A stretch of 64,000 bases of DNA from Micromonospora ureilytica (GCF_015751765.1 NZ_JADOTX010000001.1:3038001-3102000); one strand, 5' to 3'; positions 30,886 to 42,216 are shown, numbered from the stretch's first letter. Numbers and translations are program-made. The notes: generated by a model not told the origin, from the letters alone.

Positions 30886-31716
30886 TCAGCCGGCGCGCGC
30901 CGCCGCCAGCGCGGCAGCCATCGCCGCCCTCGGCGCGGTAACGCCTGTGAACTGCTCGAACTGCCCGATCGCCTGGGCCAGCAGCAGGTCCAGACCGGAG
31001 ACGATGCGGCAGCCGGCCGCGTCGGCGGCCGTCGCCAACGGTGTCGGCCACGGGTCGTAGAGGGCGTCGAAGAACACCGCGCCCGGCCGCCAGGCAACCG
31101 CGCCGGCCAGTGGGTCGGCGACCCCCTTCGGCACCGTGGAGACGACCACGTCGGCGGTGGAGAACCGCCGGGGCGCGTCGGCCCATGGTGCGGGCGCCAG
31201 CGCGACACCCAGGGCGTCGGCCACCGGGAGCAGCTCGTCGACCGCCTCCGGTCGGCGGGCCACCACGGTCACCGACGAGCAGGCCAACTGCGCGGCGGCG
31301 GCGAGCGCGGCGCGGGCCGTCCCGCCGGCACCGAGCACCGTCACGGCGGCACCGGCGCTCACGCCGGCGTCGGTGAGCACCCGCACCATGCCGGCGACGT
31401 CGGTGTTGTCCGCGTACCAGGAGCCGTCCGGACGGCGTACCAACGTGTTGGCCGCGCCGACGGCGGCGGCGACCGGCGACGCGGCGTCGGCCACGGCGAG
31501 CGCCGCCTCCTTGCCCGGCATGGTCACCGACAACCCGGCCCACTCCGGGCCCAGGCCGGCGACCAGATCCGGCAGCTCCGCCGCCGCGCACTCGATCCGG
31601 GTGTACGACCACCCGGTCAGCCCGGCGGCGACGTAACCCGCGGTGTGGATCACCGGGGAAAGGGAGTGCGCGATCGGCTTGCCCAGCACTGCGGCCCTAC
31701 GCGTCGCCACGATCAC
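30886..31716 (-). CDS. aroE: Shikimate dehydrogenase
   Basis: 276 residues. It reduces 3-dehydroshikimate with NADPH. Substrate residues lie in GKPIAHSLSPVIHTAGY, and the catalytic Lys/Asp appear in VTMPGKEAAL and ADNTDVAGM. The Rossmann GAGGTARAAL is near residue 128, and GLDLLLAQAIGQFEQFTG is near the C-terminus. GTG at 31716 is used, but GTG at 31710 (VATRRAAVLG) is also possible. It is separated from the rest of the aro genes by the polysaccharide island. Confidence 0.95.
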   Translation of the reverse strand: MIVATRRAAVLGKPIAHSLSPVIHTAGYVAAGLTGWSYTRIECAAAELPDLVAGLGPEWAGLSVTMPGKEAALAVADAASPVAAAVGAANTLVRRPDGSWYADNTDVAGMVRVLTDAGVSAGAAVTVLGAGGTARAALAAAAQLACSSVTVVARRPEAVDELLPVADALGVALAPAPWADAPRRFSTADVVVSTVPKGVADPLAGAVAWRPGAVFFDALYDPWPTPLATAADAAGCRIVSGLDLLLAQAIGQFEQFTGVTAPRAAMAAALAAARAG

Positions 31717-31815
31717 CGCCGGTCAAGGTCGACATCATTTCTCCGCTCTCCCCCACACGCCGGGATCGACTCCAACCAGCAATGGGAGGGGAGCCCTTAC
31801 GCGGCACCCGGCCGG

Positions 31816-33012
31816 TCAGATGATGCCGGCCTCCCGAGCCTTGTTCTCGTTGCGCTTCTGCTGCTCGTACGTCTCGGCGAACTCCGAGTGGCCCTGCTTG
31901 TCGATCGCCACGAAGTAGAGCCACTTGCCGGGCGGCGGGTCCATCGCCCCCTCCAGGGCCTGCTTGCCGGGGTTGTTGATCGGGGTGGGGATCATGCCGC
32001 GCAGCTTGCGGTTGTACGGGTTCTTCTGGTCGTCCAGCTCGGCCGCCGTCATCTGCTTGGACGACTTGGTCGGCTTGCCGATCGACTCCAGGTAGTAGTT
32101 GACAGTGACGTCCATCTCCAGGCAGTTACAGTTGAACTCGCCGTACACCCGGTTGTAGGCCACCCGGGCGACCTTGCCCAGGTCGTCCTTGTTGCCGGCC
32201 TCGGCCTGGGCCAGCGAGGCCACGATCAGCGCCTCGTACGGGCTGACCTTGCGCTCCTCCTGCACCCGGTCGGCGAACTTCATCTCTCCGCTCACCGAGA
32301 GGAAACGGTTCACCATCAGCTTGAGGATGCTCTCGGCCGTGGACTTCGGCGGGATCTCGTACGTGTCCGGGTAGAGGAAACCCTCAATGGACTTGACGAC
32401 CTTCTTGCCGTCGTCGCGCTTGAACCACCAGTCCGGGACGCCGAGCGCCTCCGGGTCCTTCGCGGCGGCCTGGAAGTCCTTGACCGGGATCTTGGTCTTC
32501 TCGGAGAGCAGCTTGTAGATGTTGAAGCTCGTGCGGCCCTCGGGGATGGTCAGCCCGTTGACGATCTTGTTCTTCAGGTCGAGCATCGCGGTCACGGCGT
32601 TCGCGCCGCTCATCTGCTTGCGCAGCTTGTACGTGCCCGGCTGGATGTTCTTGCTGCGCGAGTTGGCCTCGGCCGCCTCGATGAAAGCCTTCTGGCTCTT
32701 CACCACGTCGGCCGCCACCAGGGCGTCGGCCATGTCGGCGATCAGCGCGCCGCTCTTGATCTCGACGGTGATCTCACCGGCCCCGCTGCCGTCGTAGTCG
32801 GGGGTGACGAAGTAGTTCTGGATGCGGTCGAAGCCGTAGAACGCGCCGCCGCCGATGCCGCCCAGCAGGAACAGGGCCATCAGCAGGGCCAGGAATGTCT
32901 TGCCCCGGCTGCTGCCGCCGGAACCGCTCTTGCGCTTGCGGAAGCCGCGCCGGTGCCGACCCTTCTCCCCCCGCTCCGGCTCGTCGAACCCAAGATCCAG
33001 ATCGTCGATCAT
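31816..33012 (-). CDS. mltG: Endolytic murein transglycosylase
   Basis: 398 residues. A cytoplasmic Arg/Lys-rich tail, one membrane helix (TFLALLMALFLLGGIGGGAFYGF, residues 39-61) and an extracytoplasmic YceG-like domain are seen. The catalytic Glu is in ALIVASLAQAEAGNKDDLGKVARVAYNR, and TPINNPGKQALEGAMDPPPGKWLYF is the conserved C-terminal motif. MltG cleaves nascent glycan strands and sets their length. ATG overlaps the ruvX TAA by one base (TAATG). Confidence 0.95.
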   Translation of the reverse strand: MIDDLDLGFDEPERGEKGRHRRGFRKRKSGSGGSSRGKTFLALLMALFLLGGIGGGAFYGFDRIQNYFVTPDYDGSGAGEITVEIKSGALIADMADALVAADVVKSQKAFIEAAEANSRSKNIQPGTYKLRKQMSGANAVTAMLDLKNKIVNGLTIPEGRTSFNIYKLLSEKTKIPVKDFQAAAKDPEALGVPDWWFKRDDGKKVVKSIEGFLYPDTYEIPPKSTAESILKLMVNRFLSVSGEMKFADRVQEERKVSPYEALIVASLAQAEAGNKDDLGKVARVAYNRVYGEFNCNCLEMDVTVNYYLESIGKPTKSSKQMTAAELDDQKNPYNRKLRGMIPTPINNPGKQALEGAMDPPPGKWLYFVAIDKQGHSEFAETYEQQKRNENKAREAGII

Positions 33013-33470
33013 TACGTCCGCCTCCGCTGCGCGTCCAGCCAGCTCTGCAGGATCTCCACCGCGGCCGCCTGATCGACAACCGCACGTTGACGTTTACCTC
33101 GGACGCCACGCTCGGCAAGCCTACGAGAAGCGACCACGGTCGACATCCTCTCGTCAGTGAGCGTTACCGGGACAGGCGCTATCACATCGACCAGTCGGTC
33201 AGCGTACGCCTTCACGTGGACGGCCGCAGGGCCGTGCTTGCCGGCGAGATTGACCGGAAGACCGACGACAACCCCGACGGCCTCGTGCTCGGCCACCAAC
33301 GCGGCAAGCTCGGCGAGGTCGCTCGGCACCGCGTCCGGCGCCGCCGTGAGATCGCGGGCCAGGGTGACCAGCGGCGTTGCCAAGATCCCGTCCGGATCCG
33401 AGCGAGAGATACCCACTCGCACCTGACCGACATCCACGCCGATCCGCACGCCGCGCGTCAACTCAGCCAC
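33012..33470 (-). CDS. ruvX: Holliday junction resolvase-like / pre-16S rRNA nuclease YqgF
   Basis: 152 residues. RNase H-like fold: VRIGVDVGQVRVGISRSDPDG with the first catalytic Asp, then VVVGLPVNLAGKHGPAA, LTDERMSTVVASRRL with the DE motif, and a final Asp in AVVDQAAAVEILQSWLD. The family processes the 5' end of 16S rRNA. GTG start with weak SD. It is coupled to mltG; the hairpin at 33495 separates it from alaS. Confidence 0.95.
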   Translation of the reverse strand: MAELTRGVRIGVDVGQVRVGISRSDPDGILATPLVTLARDLTAAPDAVPSDLAELAALVAEHEAVGVVVGLPVNLAGKHGPAAVHVKAYADRLVDVIAPVPVTLTDERMSTVVASRRLAERGVRGKRQRAVVDQAAAVEILQSWLDAQRRRT

Positions 33471-33494
33471 CGACGGTCACCGCCGGCCGGGTAC

Positions 33495-33528
33495 GAGTCA
33501 GGGCGGACCACATGGCCCGCCCTGACTC
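33495..33528 (-). terminator. Hairpin between alaS and ruvX
   Basis: A perfect 12-bp stem (GAGTCAGGGCGG at 33495-33506, complement at 33517-33528) with a 10-nt loop lies 15 nt downstream of the alaS stop on the transcribed strand. It is consistent with termination or attenuation before ruvX-mltG. Confidence 0.65.
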
Positions 33529-33542
33529 ACAGTGATGGTCAC

Positions 33543-36221
33543 TCACGCCTCAGTGATCGCCTTCTCGACGGTGAGCAGCAGGTTCGGCGCCTCGGCCGCG
33601 GGCAGACCGCCGCCCTGGGCCAGGTCGGGGCTGCCACCGCCGCGCCCGGAGAACGCCGCCTTCACCAGGTCCGACGCGGCCAGGCCGCGACCCCGCGCCG
33701 CCGCGTTGACCGCCACCACCAGGGACGCCTTACCGTTCGACCGCGCGGCCACCGCCACGACCGCCGGTCGCGCCGGGTCGATCTTGCCGCGGATCTCCTG
33801 GGCAAGCGTGCGCACATCGTTGCCGGCCGCGCCCTCCGGCGCCTCGGTGCCCACGTACGCGACTCCGCGCACGTCCTTGGCCTGCGCCGCGAGCGCCGCC
33901 GCGCCACCCAGCACCAGCTGGGCGCGCAGCTTCTCCAGCTCCTTCTCGGCGTCCCGCAGCTGGGTGACTGTCTGCTCCACCCGGTCGGCGACCTGATCGT
34001 TGGGCACCCGGTACAACTCGGCCAGCCGGGACACCAACAGGTGCTCCTTGGCCAGGAAGCCGAAGGCGTCCATGCCGACCAGCGCCTCGACCCGACGGAC
34101 ACCGGAGCCGATCGACGACTCGGAGAGGATCTTCACGAGGCCGAGCTGGGCGGAGCGGGCCACGTGCGTGCCGCCGCACAGCTCCCGGGCGTAGTCACCC
34201 ACCTCGACGACCCGCACCTCCTCGCCGTACTTCTCGCCGAAGAGCGCCATCGCGCCGATCCGCCGCGCCTCGTCCAACGAGGTGATGAAGGCGTGCACCT
34301 CCAGGTCGGCCAGGAGCACCTCGTTGACCTGCTGCTCCACGTCACGCAGGACGCTCGGCGACACCCCGGTCGGGGTGTTGAAGTCGAACCGGAGCCGACC
34401 GGGGGCGTTCAGCGACCCGGCCTGTGTGGCCGACTCGCCGAGGAAGTTGCGCATGGTCTGGTGCACCAGGTGCGTCGCGGTGTGCGACCGGGAGATCGCC
34501 CGACGCCGGGTCGTGTCGATCTCGGCGAAGCCGGCCTCACCGGCGCGTACCTCGCCCCGGATCACCCGGGCGCGGTGCACGATCAGGCCCGGCACCGGCT
34601 GCTGCACGTCGAGCACCTCGACCTGCCCGCCACCAACCGTGATCATGCCCTGGTCGGGCTGCTGACCACCGCCCTCGGCGTAGAACGGTGTGGTGTCCAA
34701 CACCAGCTCGATGGTGTCGCCCTCGGTCGCCGCCTGGCGCGGGCCGTCGGCGCCGAGCAACGCCCGGACCGTCGACTCGCGGGACACCTCGCTGTACCCG
34801 GTGAACGTCACCGGCCCGCCCGCGTCCAGCACCGACCGGTACGCCGACAGGTCGACGTGCCCCGTCTTGCGGGCCTGCGCGTCCGCCTTCGCCCGGGTCC
34901 GCTGGTCGGCCATCAGCCGCCGGAAACCCTCGTCGTCGACCGTGAGGCCCTGCTCCGCGGCGATCTCCAGGGTCAGATCGATCGGGAAGCCGTACGTGTC
35001 GTGCAGCTGGAACGCCTTCGCCCCGGACAGCGCGGAGCCACCCGCCGTGCGGGTCTCCGCGATCGCGGTGTCCAGGATCGTCGTCCCGGCACGCAGCGTC
35101 GACAGGAAGGCTTCCTCCTCCGCGTACGCGTAGTCCGCGATCCGGTCGAAGTCGGTCGCCAGCTCCGGGTACGACGGCGCCATGCAGTCCCGGGCCACCG
35201 GCAGCAACTCGGGCAGCGCCCGGTCCTGCCAGCCCAGCAGCCGGATCGACCGGATCGCCCGACGCATGATCCGGCGCAGCACGTACCCGCGACCCTCGTT
35301 CGACGGGGTCACCCCGTCGCCGATCAGCATCAGCGCGGTCCGCACGTGATCCGCGATCACCCGCAGCCGGACGTCGTCCGGGTGCGACTCGCTGGCCACG
35401 TGCCCGGAGTGCGCGCCGTACCGCTTGCCGGTCAACTCGGCCGCGCGGGCCAGGATCGGCCGGACCTCGTCGATCTCGTACAGGTTGTCCACACCCTGCA
35501 GGATCGAGGCCATCCGCTCCAGGCCCATGCCGGTGTCGATGTTCTTCGCCGGCAGGTCACCCAGGATCGGGTAGTCCTCCTTGGTCGTGCCCGGACCCCG
35601 CTCGAACTGCATGAAGACGAGGTTCCAGTACTCCATGTACCGGTCCTCGTCGACCGCCGGGCCGCCCTCGCGGCCGTACTCCGGGCCCCGGTCGTAGAAC
35701 AGCTCCGACGACGGACCGCACGGCCCGGGAATGCCCATCGACCAGAAGTTGTCCGCCTTGCCCCGGCGGACGATCCGCTCGGCGGGCACCCCCACCGACC
35801 GCCAGATCTCGTACGCCTCGTCGTCGTCGAGGTAGATCGTCGGCCAGATCCGCTCCGGATCCAGCCCGTAACCACCCTCGGCGATCGGCTTCGTGGACAA
35901 CTCCCAGGCCAGCGGAATCGCGCCGGCCTTGAAGTAGTCACCGAAGGAGAAGTTGCCGTTCATCTGGAAGAACGTGCCGTGCCGGCTGGTCTTGCCGACC
36001 TCGTCGATGTCCGGGGTGCGCAGGCACTTCTGCACGCTGACCGCCCGCTGGTACGGGGGCGTCTGCTGACCCAGGAAGTACGGGACGAACTGCACCATGC
36101 CGGCGTTGACGAACAGCAGGTTCGGGTCGCTGATGGCGGGCAGCGGAGCGGACGGCACCACGGTGTGGCCATTCGCCTCGAAGTGCGCGAGGTACCGCCG
36201 CTTGATCTCCGCCGTCTTCAT
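33543..36221 (-). CDS. alaS: Alanyl-tRNA synthetase
   Basis: 892 residues, full length. The class II catalytic core begins [15 protein letters not shown] and carries [20 protein letters not shown]. The editing domain zinc motifs are [13 protein letters not shown] and [13 protein letters not shown]. The C-Ala domain ends with [19 protein letters not shown] sequence (read [13 protein letters not shown]). ATG at 36221 has GGAGGA upstream and overlaps the preceding small gene's stop (ATGA). Confidence 0.98.
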   Translation of the reverse strand: MKTAEIKRRYLAHFEANGHTVVPSAPLPAISDPNLLFVNAGMVQFVPYFLGQQTPPYQRAVSVQKCLRTPDIDEVGKTSRHGTFFQMNGNFSFGDYFKAGAIPLAWELSTKPIAEGGYGLDPERIWPTIYLDDDEAYEIWRSVGVPAERIVRRGKADNFWSMGIPGPCGPSSELFYDRGPEYGREGGPAVDEDRYMEYWNLVFMQFERGPGTTKEDYPILGDLPAKNIDTGMGLERMASILQGVDNLYEIDEVRPILARAAELTGKRYGAHSGHVASESHPDDVRLRVIADHVRTALMLIGDGVTPSNEGRGYVLRRIMRRAIRSIRLLGWQDRALPELLPVARDCMAPSYPELATDFDRIADYAYAEEEAFLSTLRAGTTILDTAIAETRTAGGSALSGAKAFQLHDTYGFPIDLTLEIAAEQGLTVDDEGFRRLMADQRTRAKADAQARKTGHVDLSAYRSVLDAGGPVTFTGYSEVSRESTVRALLGADGPRQAATEGDTIELVLDTTPFYAEGGGQQPDQGMITVGGGQVEVLDVQQPVPGLIVHRARVIRGEVRAGEAGFAEIDTTRRRAISRSHTATHLVHQTMRNFLGESATQAGSLNAPGRLRFDFNTPTGVSPSVLRDVEQQVNEVLLADLEVHAFITSLDEARRIGAMALFGEKYGEEVRVVEVGDYARELCGGTHVARSAQLGLVKILSESSIGSGVRRVEALVGMDAFGFLAKEHLLVSRLAELYRVPNDQVADRVEQTVTQLRDAEKELEKLRAQLVLGGAAALAAQAKDVRGVAYVGTEAPEGAAGNDVRTLAQEIRGKIDPARPAVVAVAARSNGKASLVVAVNAAARGRGLAASDLVKAAFSGRGGGSPDLAQGGGLPAAEAPNLLLTVEKAITEA

Positions 36222-36523
36222 CGCTGGTGTTCCTCCGGAAAGATTTCTCGATCGCCGATGCGCGGGTCTTCCCGCAGGTCGGCGAACTTGTCGTCGAACG
36301 CCTCGCCCTGGGCGAACGCGTGGTGAATCTCCTGCTCGCGTTCGGCCATCCCGACCCGGACGTCCTCCACGAAACTACGCAGCGACTCGACGAGCCCGCC
36401 AGCGGATTCCGTCAGCGAGCTGGCGATGCCCGCCGGCGTGTACGACTGCGCGGTCCGGGTCGCCTTGCGGACCACGACCACACCGACGGCCACCCCGATA
36501 CCGAGCCAGAACAAGCGCCTCAT
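36218..36523 (-). CDS. Small membrane protein, DUF6167-like
   Basis: 101 residues. One N-terminal membrane segment ([23 protein letters not shown]), then an amphipathic helical stretch ([31 protein letters not shown]) and an acidic tail. It matches the small actinobacterial protein routinely found between the DUF948 gene and alaS; its function is unknown. The stop overlaps the alaS ATG by 4 nt, so it is translated together with alaS. Confidence 0.85.
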   Translation of the reverse strand: MRRLFWLGIGVAVGVVVVRKATRTAQSYTPAGIASSLTESAGGLVESLRSFVEDVRVGMAEREQEIHHAFAQGEAFDDKFADLREDPRIGDREIFPEEHQR

Positions 36524-36552
36524 GTCCCGCTACCCCCTGGTACGCCGGTCGG

Positions 36553-37017
36553 TCAGCTGTTGCCGCGTCGCGCGGCCCGTCGCTGCTGCTTGATGGTGTC
36601 GCGTACCTCACGCTCGGTCTCGGCGTGCCGGCGGCCGGCGGCGGCCTTACGCACGCCGTAGCCGAACGCGGCCACCTTGACCAACGGGTTGGCGGCCGCG
36701 GCGGAGACGACGGTGGCCAGGTTCGCGACGTTGGCGGTGACGTTCTGCGCGTGGCTGGTCATGGTGTCGACCTTCGCCAACTGGAGGTTCACACCGTCGA
36801 GCGAGGTCTGCACCTGCTCCAGCGCGATGTTGACGTTCTTCACAGTGGTGTTCACGTCGCCGAGCAGCGGTGCGGTCCGATCATTGAGGTCGTTGATCAT
36901 GCGGGTGGTGGCGTCAACCGTGTGCCGCAGCCGCAGGATGGGCAGCGTCAGGATGAGCACCAGCACCGCGAACGCGGATGCCGCGACCAGCGCCGCGATC
37001 GCTAAAATGTCGCCCAC
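36553..37017 (-). CDS. DUF948-type membrane protein
   Basis: 154 residues. GTG at 37017 follows AGGAGG with 5-6 nt spacing. An N-terminal membrane helix (GDILAIAALVAASAFAVLVLILTLPIL) is followed by a long heptad-like helix (DATTRMINDLNDRTAPLLGDVNTTVKNVNIALEQVQTSLDGVNLQLAKVD) typical of DUF948/methyl-accepting-like coiled coils. The C-terminus is basic (QQRRAARRGNS). Function unknown; conserved upstream of alaS in actinobacteria. Confidence 0.88.
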   Translation of the reverse strand: MGDILAIAALVAASAFAVLVLILTLPILRLRHTVDATTRMINDLNDRTAPLLGDVNTTVKNVNIALEQVQTSLDGVNLQLAKVDTMTSHAQNVTANVANLATVVSAAAANPLVKVAAFGYGVRKAAAGRRHAETEREVRDTIKQQRRAARRGNS

Positions 37018-37166
37018 GCCTGTCCTCCTCAAGCAGAGTTCCGCAGGACCCGACGTCCCCGGAACGCACAACCATGGCACCCGTACCGGTCGCCGAGCCG
37101 TCGGCAGTCACCGGTGGCGGGCGTGCCCGCCAGCCCCAGACCCTACCGTCCGTGATGGAGGCCGCC

Positions 37167-40100
37167 TCAGGACGGTGAGGGTGTCAGCTCACCCAGCGGG
37201 TCCGCACTGACCGTCGGGAACGGATCCTCACCGGTCAGTGACGGGTCGGTGGTCGGCTGCGGCCTGGTCCGCTCGTCGTCGATCGCATTGCGCACCTTCA
37301 CCGACACCAACGAGCCGGTGCACTCGGTCGCAGCGGCCGACGGGTCGGCGGACGGGTCGGCTGCCGGGTCGGCGGACGGCACGACTGCCGGCTCCCCGTC
37401 GACCGGCGGCGGCACGCAGGTCGGCTCGCGTACCCACAGGTCGAGGGTCAACTCGTCGCGACGCCAGCAGGTGTAGCTGCCCTTCGTTTGCTGCTCCGGG
37501 CAGCGGCTCACCTTCCACGGCCGCCACCCGTCCTGGCGCAGCGCGTCCTCGTAGGCCTGCGCCGTCTCCTTGGGCGCCTTCTCCGAGGTCACGGTGCGTT
37601 CACGCAGCCGGCAGTCGAGCAGGCACCAGCGACTGCCACTGACGTCGTCGACAGTCTTCGCGGCCGCCCAGCCGGGCACGCCGAGCTGGTCCAGGTTGTC
37701 GAAGACCGGGTCACGGCTCAGCGTCCGGATGCCGAAGAAGAGCGGCACCGCACCGAGCAGCACGACGCTGACCAGCACCAACACCGCCGCGCGCAGGCGG
37801 CGTCGTTCACGGGTCTGCCGGCGTTCCTCGGAACGGGCACCCGGCGTGGCGTCGTCGTCCGGCACGTCCTGACCGGCCGAACGCAGCGCCGGTCCGTCGG
37901 AGGGCTCCGGTGCCGGCCGGTCGACCGGGCCGGACGCGGACGGCACCACGGCTGCGGCGCGGGCCACGCCGACGGGCTCGCCGGCGCGTCCGGGCGGCGG
38001 CACGGGCGCGACACCGCTCGGCTCGGCACGACCGGGCTCCCGATTCGGAGGCAGGGCACGTCCGGCGGCACGGTCGGCCGGCGCGGGTCGACCGACCGGC
38101 GCACCACCACGGGCCGGACCGGCCGGCCCCGGTTCACCGACCGCCCGGTCGTCGGTGGGCGGCTGCGCGCCGGGCGGGCGGACGGCGGCACGAGCCGGAC
38201 CGTCCGGACGTGAACGTGGCGGACCATCCACACCCGGCGGCACCGCCGCACGAGCCGGGCCGTCCGGACGGGTCGCGTCCCGGGGTGCCGCCTCGACACC
38301 GGGGCCGGGACGCGGTGGGCCGTCAACGCCACGGCGCACGGCGCCGGGTGCGGGCGCGTCGCCGGGGATGGGTCGGGCCCGGCCGGGTGGGGCGGAGCGG
38401 ACGGCCCCCCGAGCCGCGGGACCGGCGGCGGGTCGCCCACCGGTGTAGGGGTCGTCGCCGTGGTCGCCGGCCGGCCCGGGTCGACCGGAGCCGGCCGTAC
38501 CCTCCTGGCCGGGCTCGGCTGGTGGGCGACGTCGTCGGCCGGCCGGATCCGGGGTGGGCGGTGCGTCCGGGCCGGGCCCCTCCACGGCACGGCCGCGCCG
38601 ACCGGTGGGGTCCGGAGTGGGTACCGCCGCGGCGCCCCGCCCACGGGCGGGCCGTTCACCGGGCGCCGGCGGATAGGGCAGTGCCTGCTCTCCGGTGGAT
38701 CCCGACGCGTCGGGCCGGACGGCGCGACGACCGGTCGGTGCGTCCGCGCCCGGGTCGACCGGCGGGCCGGCGGGCCGGCGGGCGGCGGTGCGCTCGGCGG
38801 CCGGGTCCGGCACGGCGAGTCGACCGGACGCCTGGTCGGCGAGGTCCCCCGGCCCGGCGGCCGGCGCCGGGTGGCGACCCCCGGCCGGCGGGCTGCCGTC
38901 TCGACGGTTGACCACCGGCAGGCCGGGGTCGGTGTGTGGCAGGCGGCCGGCCTGCCGGAGCCAGTCCGCGGGCCGCTCCGGGCGGTCCCGGTCCAGGCGG
39001 GGTTCGCCAGCGGGTGGCGTTCGGCGTTCCTGCTCGTCGGAGACGACCCGGCGGCGACCGGTGCCGTCGGCGGGGCCGACGGTGGGGCCGACGGTGGGCA
39101 GTGCGCCGCTGTGCGCGCCGGTCGCCTCGGGCACCGACGACGCGTTGCCCGAGCGGGGCACGGGTGGCGCGTTGCCCGAACGGGGCACCGGTGGGGCGTT
39201 ACCCGAACGGGGCACGACCGGCTCGTCCGGTTCCGCGGCGCGGCGACGCCCGCCGGCTGCCGGACGGGCCCGCTCGGCGGCGCGCTGCCCGGTGGGCTCG
39301 GGAGCACCGGGGTCGGCCGGTCCCGGGCGACGCCGGGCGGTACGCGGGTCACGATCGATGGCGGGGTCGGGCCGCAGGCCGTCCTCGGTCGGCGGCACGA
39401 CGCCAGCCGGCGCGCCGTCGAAGCGGGCCGGGCCGGGGGCGGCCGCTGCTCCGGCGGCCCGCGCGGGGTCGGGTGCCGGGCCGGCGGCGCGTCGACCGCC
39501 GGGCGTGCCGTCGGCGGGCGGCCGGGCACGGCCGGGCTCGACCGGCTGCTCCGGGCCGGGTCGGCGACCCGGCGGGCCAGCGTCCGGACGGCGCAGCGGC
39601 GGCATCGCGTCGGCATGCCCACCGGGTGCGGCGGGGTCCTGGTGACGGCCCGGCGGAACAGCGGCGTCCGGGCGACGGCCCGGTGCAGCGGCGGCGTCCG
39701 GGCGACGACCGGCCGGGGCGCCCGCGGCCGGTGGGCCCGAGGGTGGGCCGGGAGGGGCCGCCGCACCGCGAGCGCGGACCGGGCCGCCGGGGGCGTCCGG
39801 TGCCGGGCGAGGCCCCTGCGGGCCGGCCGGGTCACCCCCGCCCGGGCGAGCGGGGGGTGACGACTGTGGTACGGCAGCGCGGGCGCCGGGCACCTGTTGC
39901 ACGCCGCGGCGCGGCGGCTGCCCGGGTGCGCCGGGGCCCCCGGCGGGTGGCCGGTCATCCGGGCGGCGGCCCACTGGCGGCGTCTCCCCCGGCCAGGGGC
40001 CGTCGACCGGCCGACGGGCGGCGGCACCCGGGTCACCCTGGCGCGGGGCCGGCGGCGTCGAGGACTCCGGCGCACTGCCGCGCGCGCCGGCCGGCTCTGC

Positions 40101-40385
40101 CGGCGAACGGGGGGTGGGCTGTGCCGGCGGCCCGGAAGGGTCCGCCGGCGGCATGCCCCCGCGGGGCCGGTTCGGCTCCGCCGGTGCGCCGTCCGGGCCC
40201 AGCTCGGTGCGTTGCTCCTTGGCTGAGCGTAGGTCGTCGATCCAGCCGAACTCCTCGCCGGCGACCGGCTCCGCCGGCTCGGGCTCAGCCGCCCGGCCGC
40301 GACCCCAACGGCGGGTCTTGGCGCGGGGATCGCGCCGCTCGTCCGGGCCCTCGTCGTCCGGGCGGTCCCCACCACGCGATCTCAC
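37167..40385 (-). CDS. Giant disordered single-pass membrane protein, uncharacterised
   Basis: 1072 residues. The first ~60 residues are charged ([20 protein letters not shown], then [19 protein letters not shown]). About 790 residues of Pro/Ala/Gly/Arg low complexity follow, including three 9-residue repeats PRSGNAPPV and RRPDAA repeats. A membrane helix ([22 protein letters not shown]) lies near residue 880. The ~170-residue extracytoplasmic domain has six Cys (WCLLDC, RCPEQ, YTCWRR, PTCVPP, ECTG) and a Pro/Asp/Ser-rich tail. No enzymatic motif. GTG overlaps the rarA stop (GTGA). Antisense frames are open here only because of the extreme GC content. Confidence 0.8.
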   Translation of the reverse strand: MRSRGGDRPDDEGPDERRDPRAKTRRWGRGRAAEPEPAEPVAGEEFGWIDDLRSAKEQRTELGPDGAPAEPNRPRGGMPPADPSGPPAQPTPRSPAEPAGARGSAPESSTPPAPRQGDPGAAARRPVDGPWPGETPPVGRRPDDRPPAGGPGAPGQPPRRGVQQVPGARAAVPQSSPPARPGGGDPAGPQGPRPAPDAPGGPVRARGAAAPPGPPSGPPAAGAPAGRRPDAAAAPGRRPDAAVPPGRHQDPAAPGGHADAMPPLRRPDAGPPGRRPGPEQPVEPGRARPPADGTPGGRRAAGPAPDPARAAGAAAAPGPARFDGAPAGVVPPTEDGLRPDPAIDRDPRTARRRPGPADPGAPEPTGQRAAERARPAAGGRRRAAEPDEPVVPRSGNAPPVPRSGNAPPVPRSGNASSVPEATGAHSGALPTVGPTVGPADGTGRRRVVSDEQERRTPPAGEPRLDRDRPERPADWLRQAGRLPHTDPGLPVVNRRDGSPPAGGRHPAPAAGPGDLADQASGRLAVPDPAAERTAARRPAGPPVDPGADAPTGRRAVRPDASGSTGEQALPYPPAPGERPARGRGAAAVPTPDPTGRRGRAVEGPGPDAPPTPDPAGRRRRPPAEPGQEGTAGSGRPGPAGDHGDDPYTGGRPAAGPAARGAVRSAPPGRARPIPGDAPAPGAVRRGVDGPPRPGPGVEAAPRDATRPDGPARAAVPPGVDGPPRSRPDGPARAAVRPPGAQPPTDDRAVGEPGPAGPARGGAPVGRPAPADRAAGRALPPNREPGRAEPSGVAPVPPPGRAGEPVGVARAAAVVPSASGPVDRPAPEPSDGPALRSAGQDVPDDDATPGARSEERRQTRERRRLRAAVLVLVSVVLLGAVPLFFGIRTLSRDPVFDNLDQLGVPGWAAAKTVDDVSGSRWCLLDCRLRERTVTSEKAPKETAQAYEDALRQDGWRPWKVSRCPEQQTKGSYTCWRRDELTLDLWVREPTCVPPPVDGEPAVVPSADPAADPSADPSAAATECTGSLVSVKVRNAIDDERTRPQPTTDPSLTGEDPFPTVSADPLGELTPSPS
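39132..39216. repeat. 27-bp tandem repeat, three copies, inside the disordered gene
   Basis: Three direct copies with period 27, each containing GCGTTGCCCGAACGGGGCAC or a one- to two-base variant, start at about 39142, 39169 and 39196 and encode PRSGNAPPV twice and PRSGNASSV once. It is a recent slippage-type expansion in a low-complexity region. Confidence 0.8.
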
Positions 40386-41920
40386 TGTTGACCCTCTCCT
40401 GCGGCGTCGGTGCCGCTGTCCTGCATCGTGCCGGGGGCACCCTTGCCGGTCGTCGGACGGACGGCCCCCGGGGATAGCGCTGGCGCGGTCTGCGCCGTTA
40501 CGGACGGCTCGGATGTCGACGTCTCCGGGCGGGCGGCCGGGGCCGGCAGACCACGCACGATCCGGCGTAGCAGCGGCAGCCGACTGGCCACCGACCGCTC
40601 CGCGCCGTGTGGGCTGGGCTGGTAGTAGTCGGTGCCGACCAGGTCGTCCGGGACGTACTGCTGGGTGACCACGCCGCGCTGGTCGTCGTGCGGGTAGCGG
40701 TAGCCGGTCCCGTGGCCCAACCCTCGGGCGCCGGAGTAGTGCGCGTCGCGCAGCCCCCGCGGCACCGACCCACCGCGACCGGCCCGGACGTCGGCGATCG
40801 CGGCGCCGATGGCGGTGGTGGCCGAGTTCGACTTTGGCGCGGTGGCCAGGTGGATCACCGCCTGGGCGAGGTTGAGCTGCGCCTCGGGCAGCCCGACGTA
40901 CTCGACCGCGTGCGCGGCGGCGGTCGCGACGCTCAGCGCCCCGGGATCGGCCATGCCCACGTCCTCGCTGGCGAAGATGACCAGACGACGGGCGATGAAC
41001 CGGGCGTCCTCACCGGCGACCAGCATCCGGGCCAGCCAGTGCACGGCCGCGTCCACGTCCGAGCCACGCATGCTCTTGATGAAGGCGCTGACCACGTCGT
41101 AGTGGGCGTCGCCGTCGCGGTCGTAACGCACCGCCGCCACGTCGACCGCCTGCTCGGCGGTGGCGAGGTCGATCCGCCCGCTGCCGAGGGCCGTGGCGGA
41201 GGCCGCCGCCGCCTCCAGGGCGGTGAGTGCCTTACGGACGTCACCGGCGGCCAGTCGGACCAGGTGGTCCTCGGCCTCGGTGGTCAGGGCGAGTGCGCCG
41301 TCCAGGCCACGCTTGTCGGCGACCGCGCGGCGCAGCAGGCCCCGCACCGCCTCGTCGTCCAACGGTTGCAGGGTGAGCAGCACGCACCGCGACAGCAGCG
41401 GTGAGATGACCGAGAAGTACGGGTTCTCGGTGGTCGCCGCCAGCAGGGTGACCGTACGGTCCTCGACGGCGGCGAGCAGCGAATCCTGTTGGGTCTTGCT
41501 GAACCGGTGCACCTCGTCGATGAAGAGCACTGTCTGCGGGCCGCCGGAACGGCGCTGGCGGCGAGCCGCCTCGATCACCGCCCGGACGTCCTTCACACCT
41601 GCGGAGAGCGCCGACATGGCGACGAAGCGGCGATCGGTCGCCCCGGCCACCAGGTGCGCGACGGTGGTCTTGCCGCTGCCCGGCGGGCCCCAGAGGATCA
41701 CCGACATCGGAGCCCCGCCGGAGACGAGCTGCCGCAGGGGTGCGCCGGGAGCGAGCAGGTGCTCCTGCCCGACCAACTCGTCGAGGGTCACCGGGCGCAT
41801 CCGGACGGGCAGGGGCGAATCGTCGGCCACCGCGGTGAAGCCGTCGACACCGGCGGGACCGGCGGGCGCGCTGCGCGACCCGGCGGGTTCACCGAGGGAG
41901 AAGAGGGCGTCGGACTCCAT
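40382..41920 (-). CDS. rarA: Replication-associated recombination protein A (AAA+ ATPase)
   Basis: 512 residues. [21 protein letters not shown] starts the conserved part. Walker A is [19 protein letters not shown] near residue 75, Walker [17 protein letters not shown], and sensor 1 [13 protein letters not shown]. The C-terminal MgsA domain has [30 protein letters not shown] and EDVGMADP. RarA acts at stalled forks. The last ~70 residues are a Pro/Thr-rich extension. ATG at 41920 lacks an SD, and TACTGT lies 7 nt upstream, suggesting a leaderless transcript. Confidence 0.95.
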   Translation of the reverse strand: MESDALFSLGEPAGSRSAPAGPAGVDGFTAVADDSPLPVRMRPVTLDELVGQEHLLAPGAPLRQLVSGGAPMSVILWGPPGSGKTTVAHLVAGATDRRFVAMSALSAGVKDVRAVIEAARRQRRSGGPQTVLFIDEVHRFSKTQQDSLLAAVEDRTVTLLAATTENPYFSVISPLLSRCVLLTLQPLDDEAVRGLLRRAVADKRGLDGALALTTEAEDHLVRLAAGDVRKALTALEAAAASATALGSGRIDLATAEQAVDVAAVRYDRDGDAHYDVVSAFIKSMRGSDVDAAVHWLARMLVAGEDARFIARRLVIFASEDVGMADPGALSVATAAAHAVEYVGLPEAQLNLAQAVIHLATAPKSNSATTAIGAAIADVRAGRGGSVPRGLRDAHYSGARGLGHGTGYRYPHDDQRGVVTQQYVPDDLVGTDYYQPSPHGAERSVASRLPLLRRIVRGLPAPAARPETSTSEPSVTAQTAPALSPGAVRPTTGKGAPGTMQDSGTDAAGEGQQ

Positions 41921-41994
41921 CACGAAGACAGTACCGGGCCGGGCCCACGACGCCTGAATCGCGCCGCGGGCCCGCCACCGGTGATCGGTTCCGG

Positions 41995-42216
41995 TCAGCC
42001 ACGCCCGGGGCGACGGCCCCGGTACCAGCGGCCGCCGCCACCGCTGCCACCGCCGCGCGGGCCGCTGCCCACGCCGCCCAGGTAGAGCGAGAGGAGAAGC
42101 AACCCGATGAGCACGAGGGTGTTCCAGTTGAACAGGTCGGGTGCGCCGAAGTCGGTGTCGAGCAGGTCGAGCAGCAGGGCAAAGCCAAAAACGATGGCCG
42201 CGAGAATGGCGAGCAT
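41995..42216 (-). CDS. Small membrane protein with Gly/Arg-rich tail
   Basis: 73 residues. ATG at 42216 follows GGAGGACCGAC, a clear Shine-Dalgarno. Two hydrophobic segments ([19 protein letters not shown] and [19 protein letters not shown]) are followed by a Gly-rich basic tail ([20 protein letters not shown]). It resembles small predicted membrane proteins common in actinomycetes; no function is known. Confidence 0.75.
   Translation of the reverse strand: MLAILAAIVFGFALLLDLLDTDFGAPDLFNWNTLVLIGLLLLSLYLGGVGSGPRGGGSGGGGRWYRGRRPGRG

Noticed and set aside
32895..36326. A 1143-codon open frame on the plus strand opposite alaS
   Set aside because: It is antisense to an unmistakable alaS, has His/Arg/Gly-rich meaningless composition, and results from high GC at third positions.
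38460..40477. Plus-strand open frames opposite the disordered membrane protein gene
   Set aside because: The minus frame has a membrane helix, Cys-rich domain, a GTGA overlap with rarA and in-frame tandem repeats; the plus frames have none and no SD-supported start was seen.
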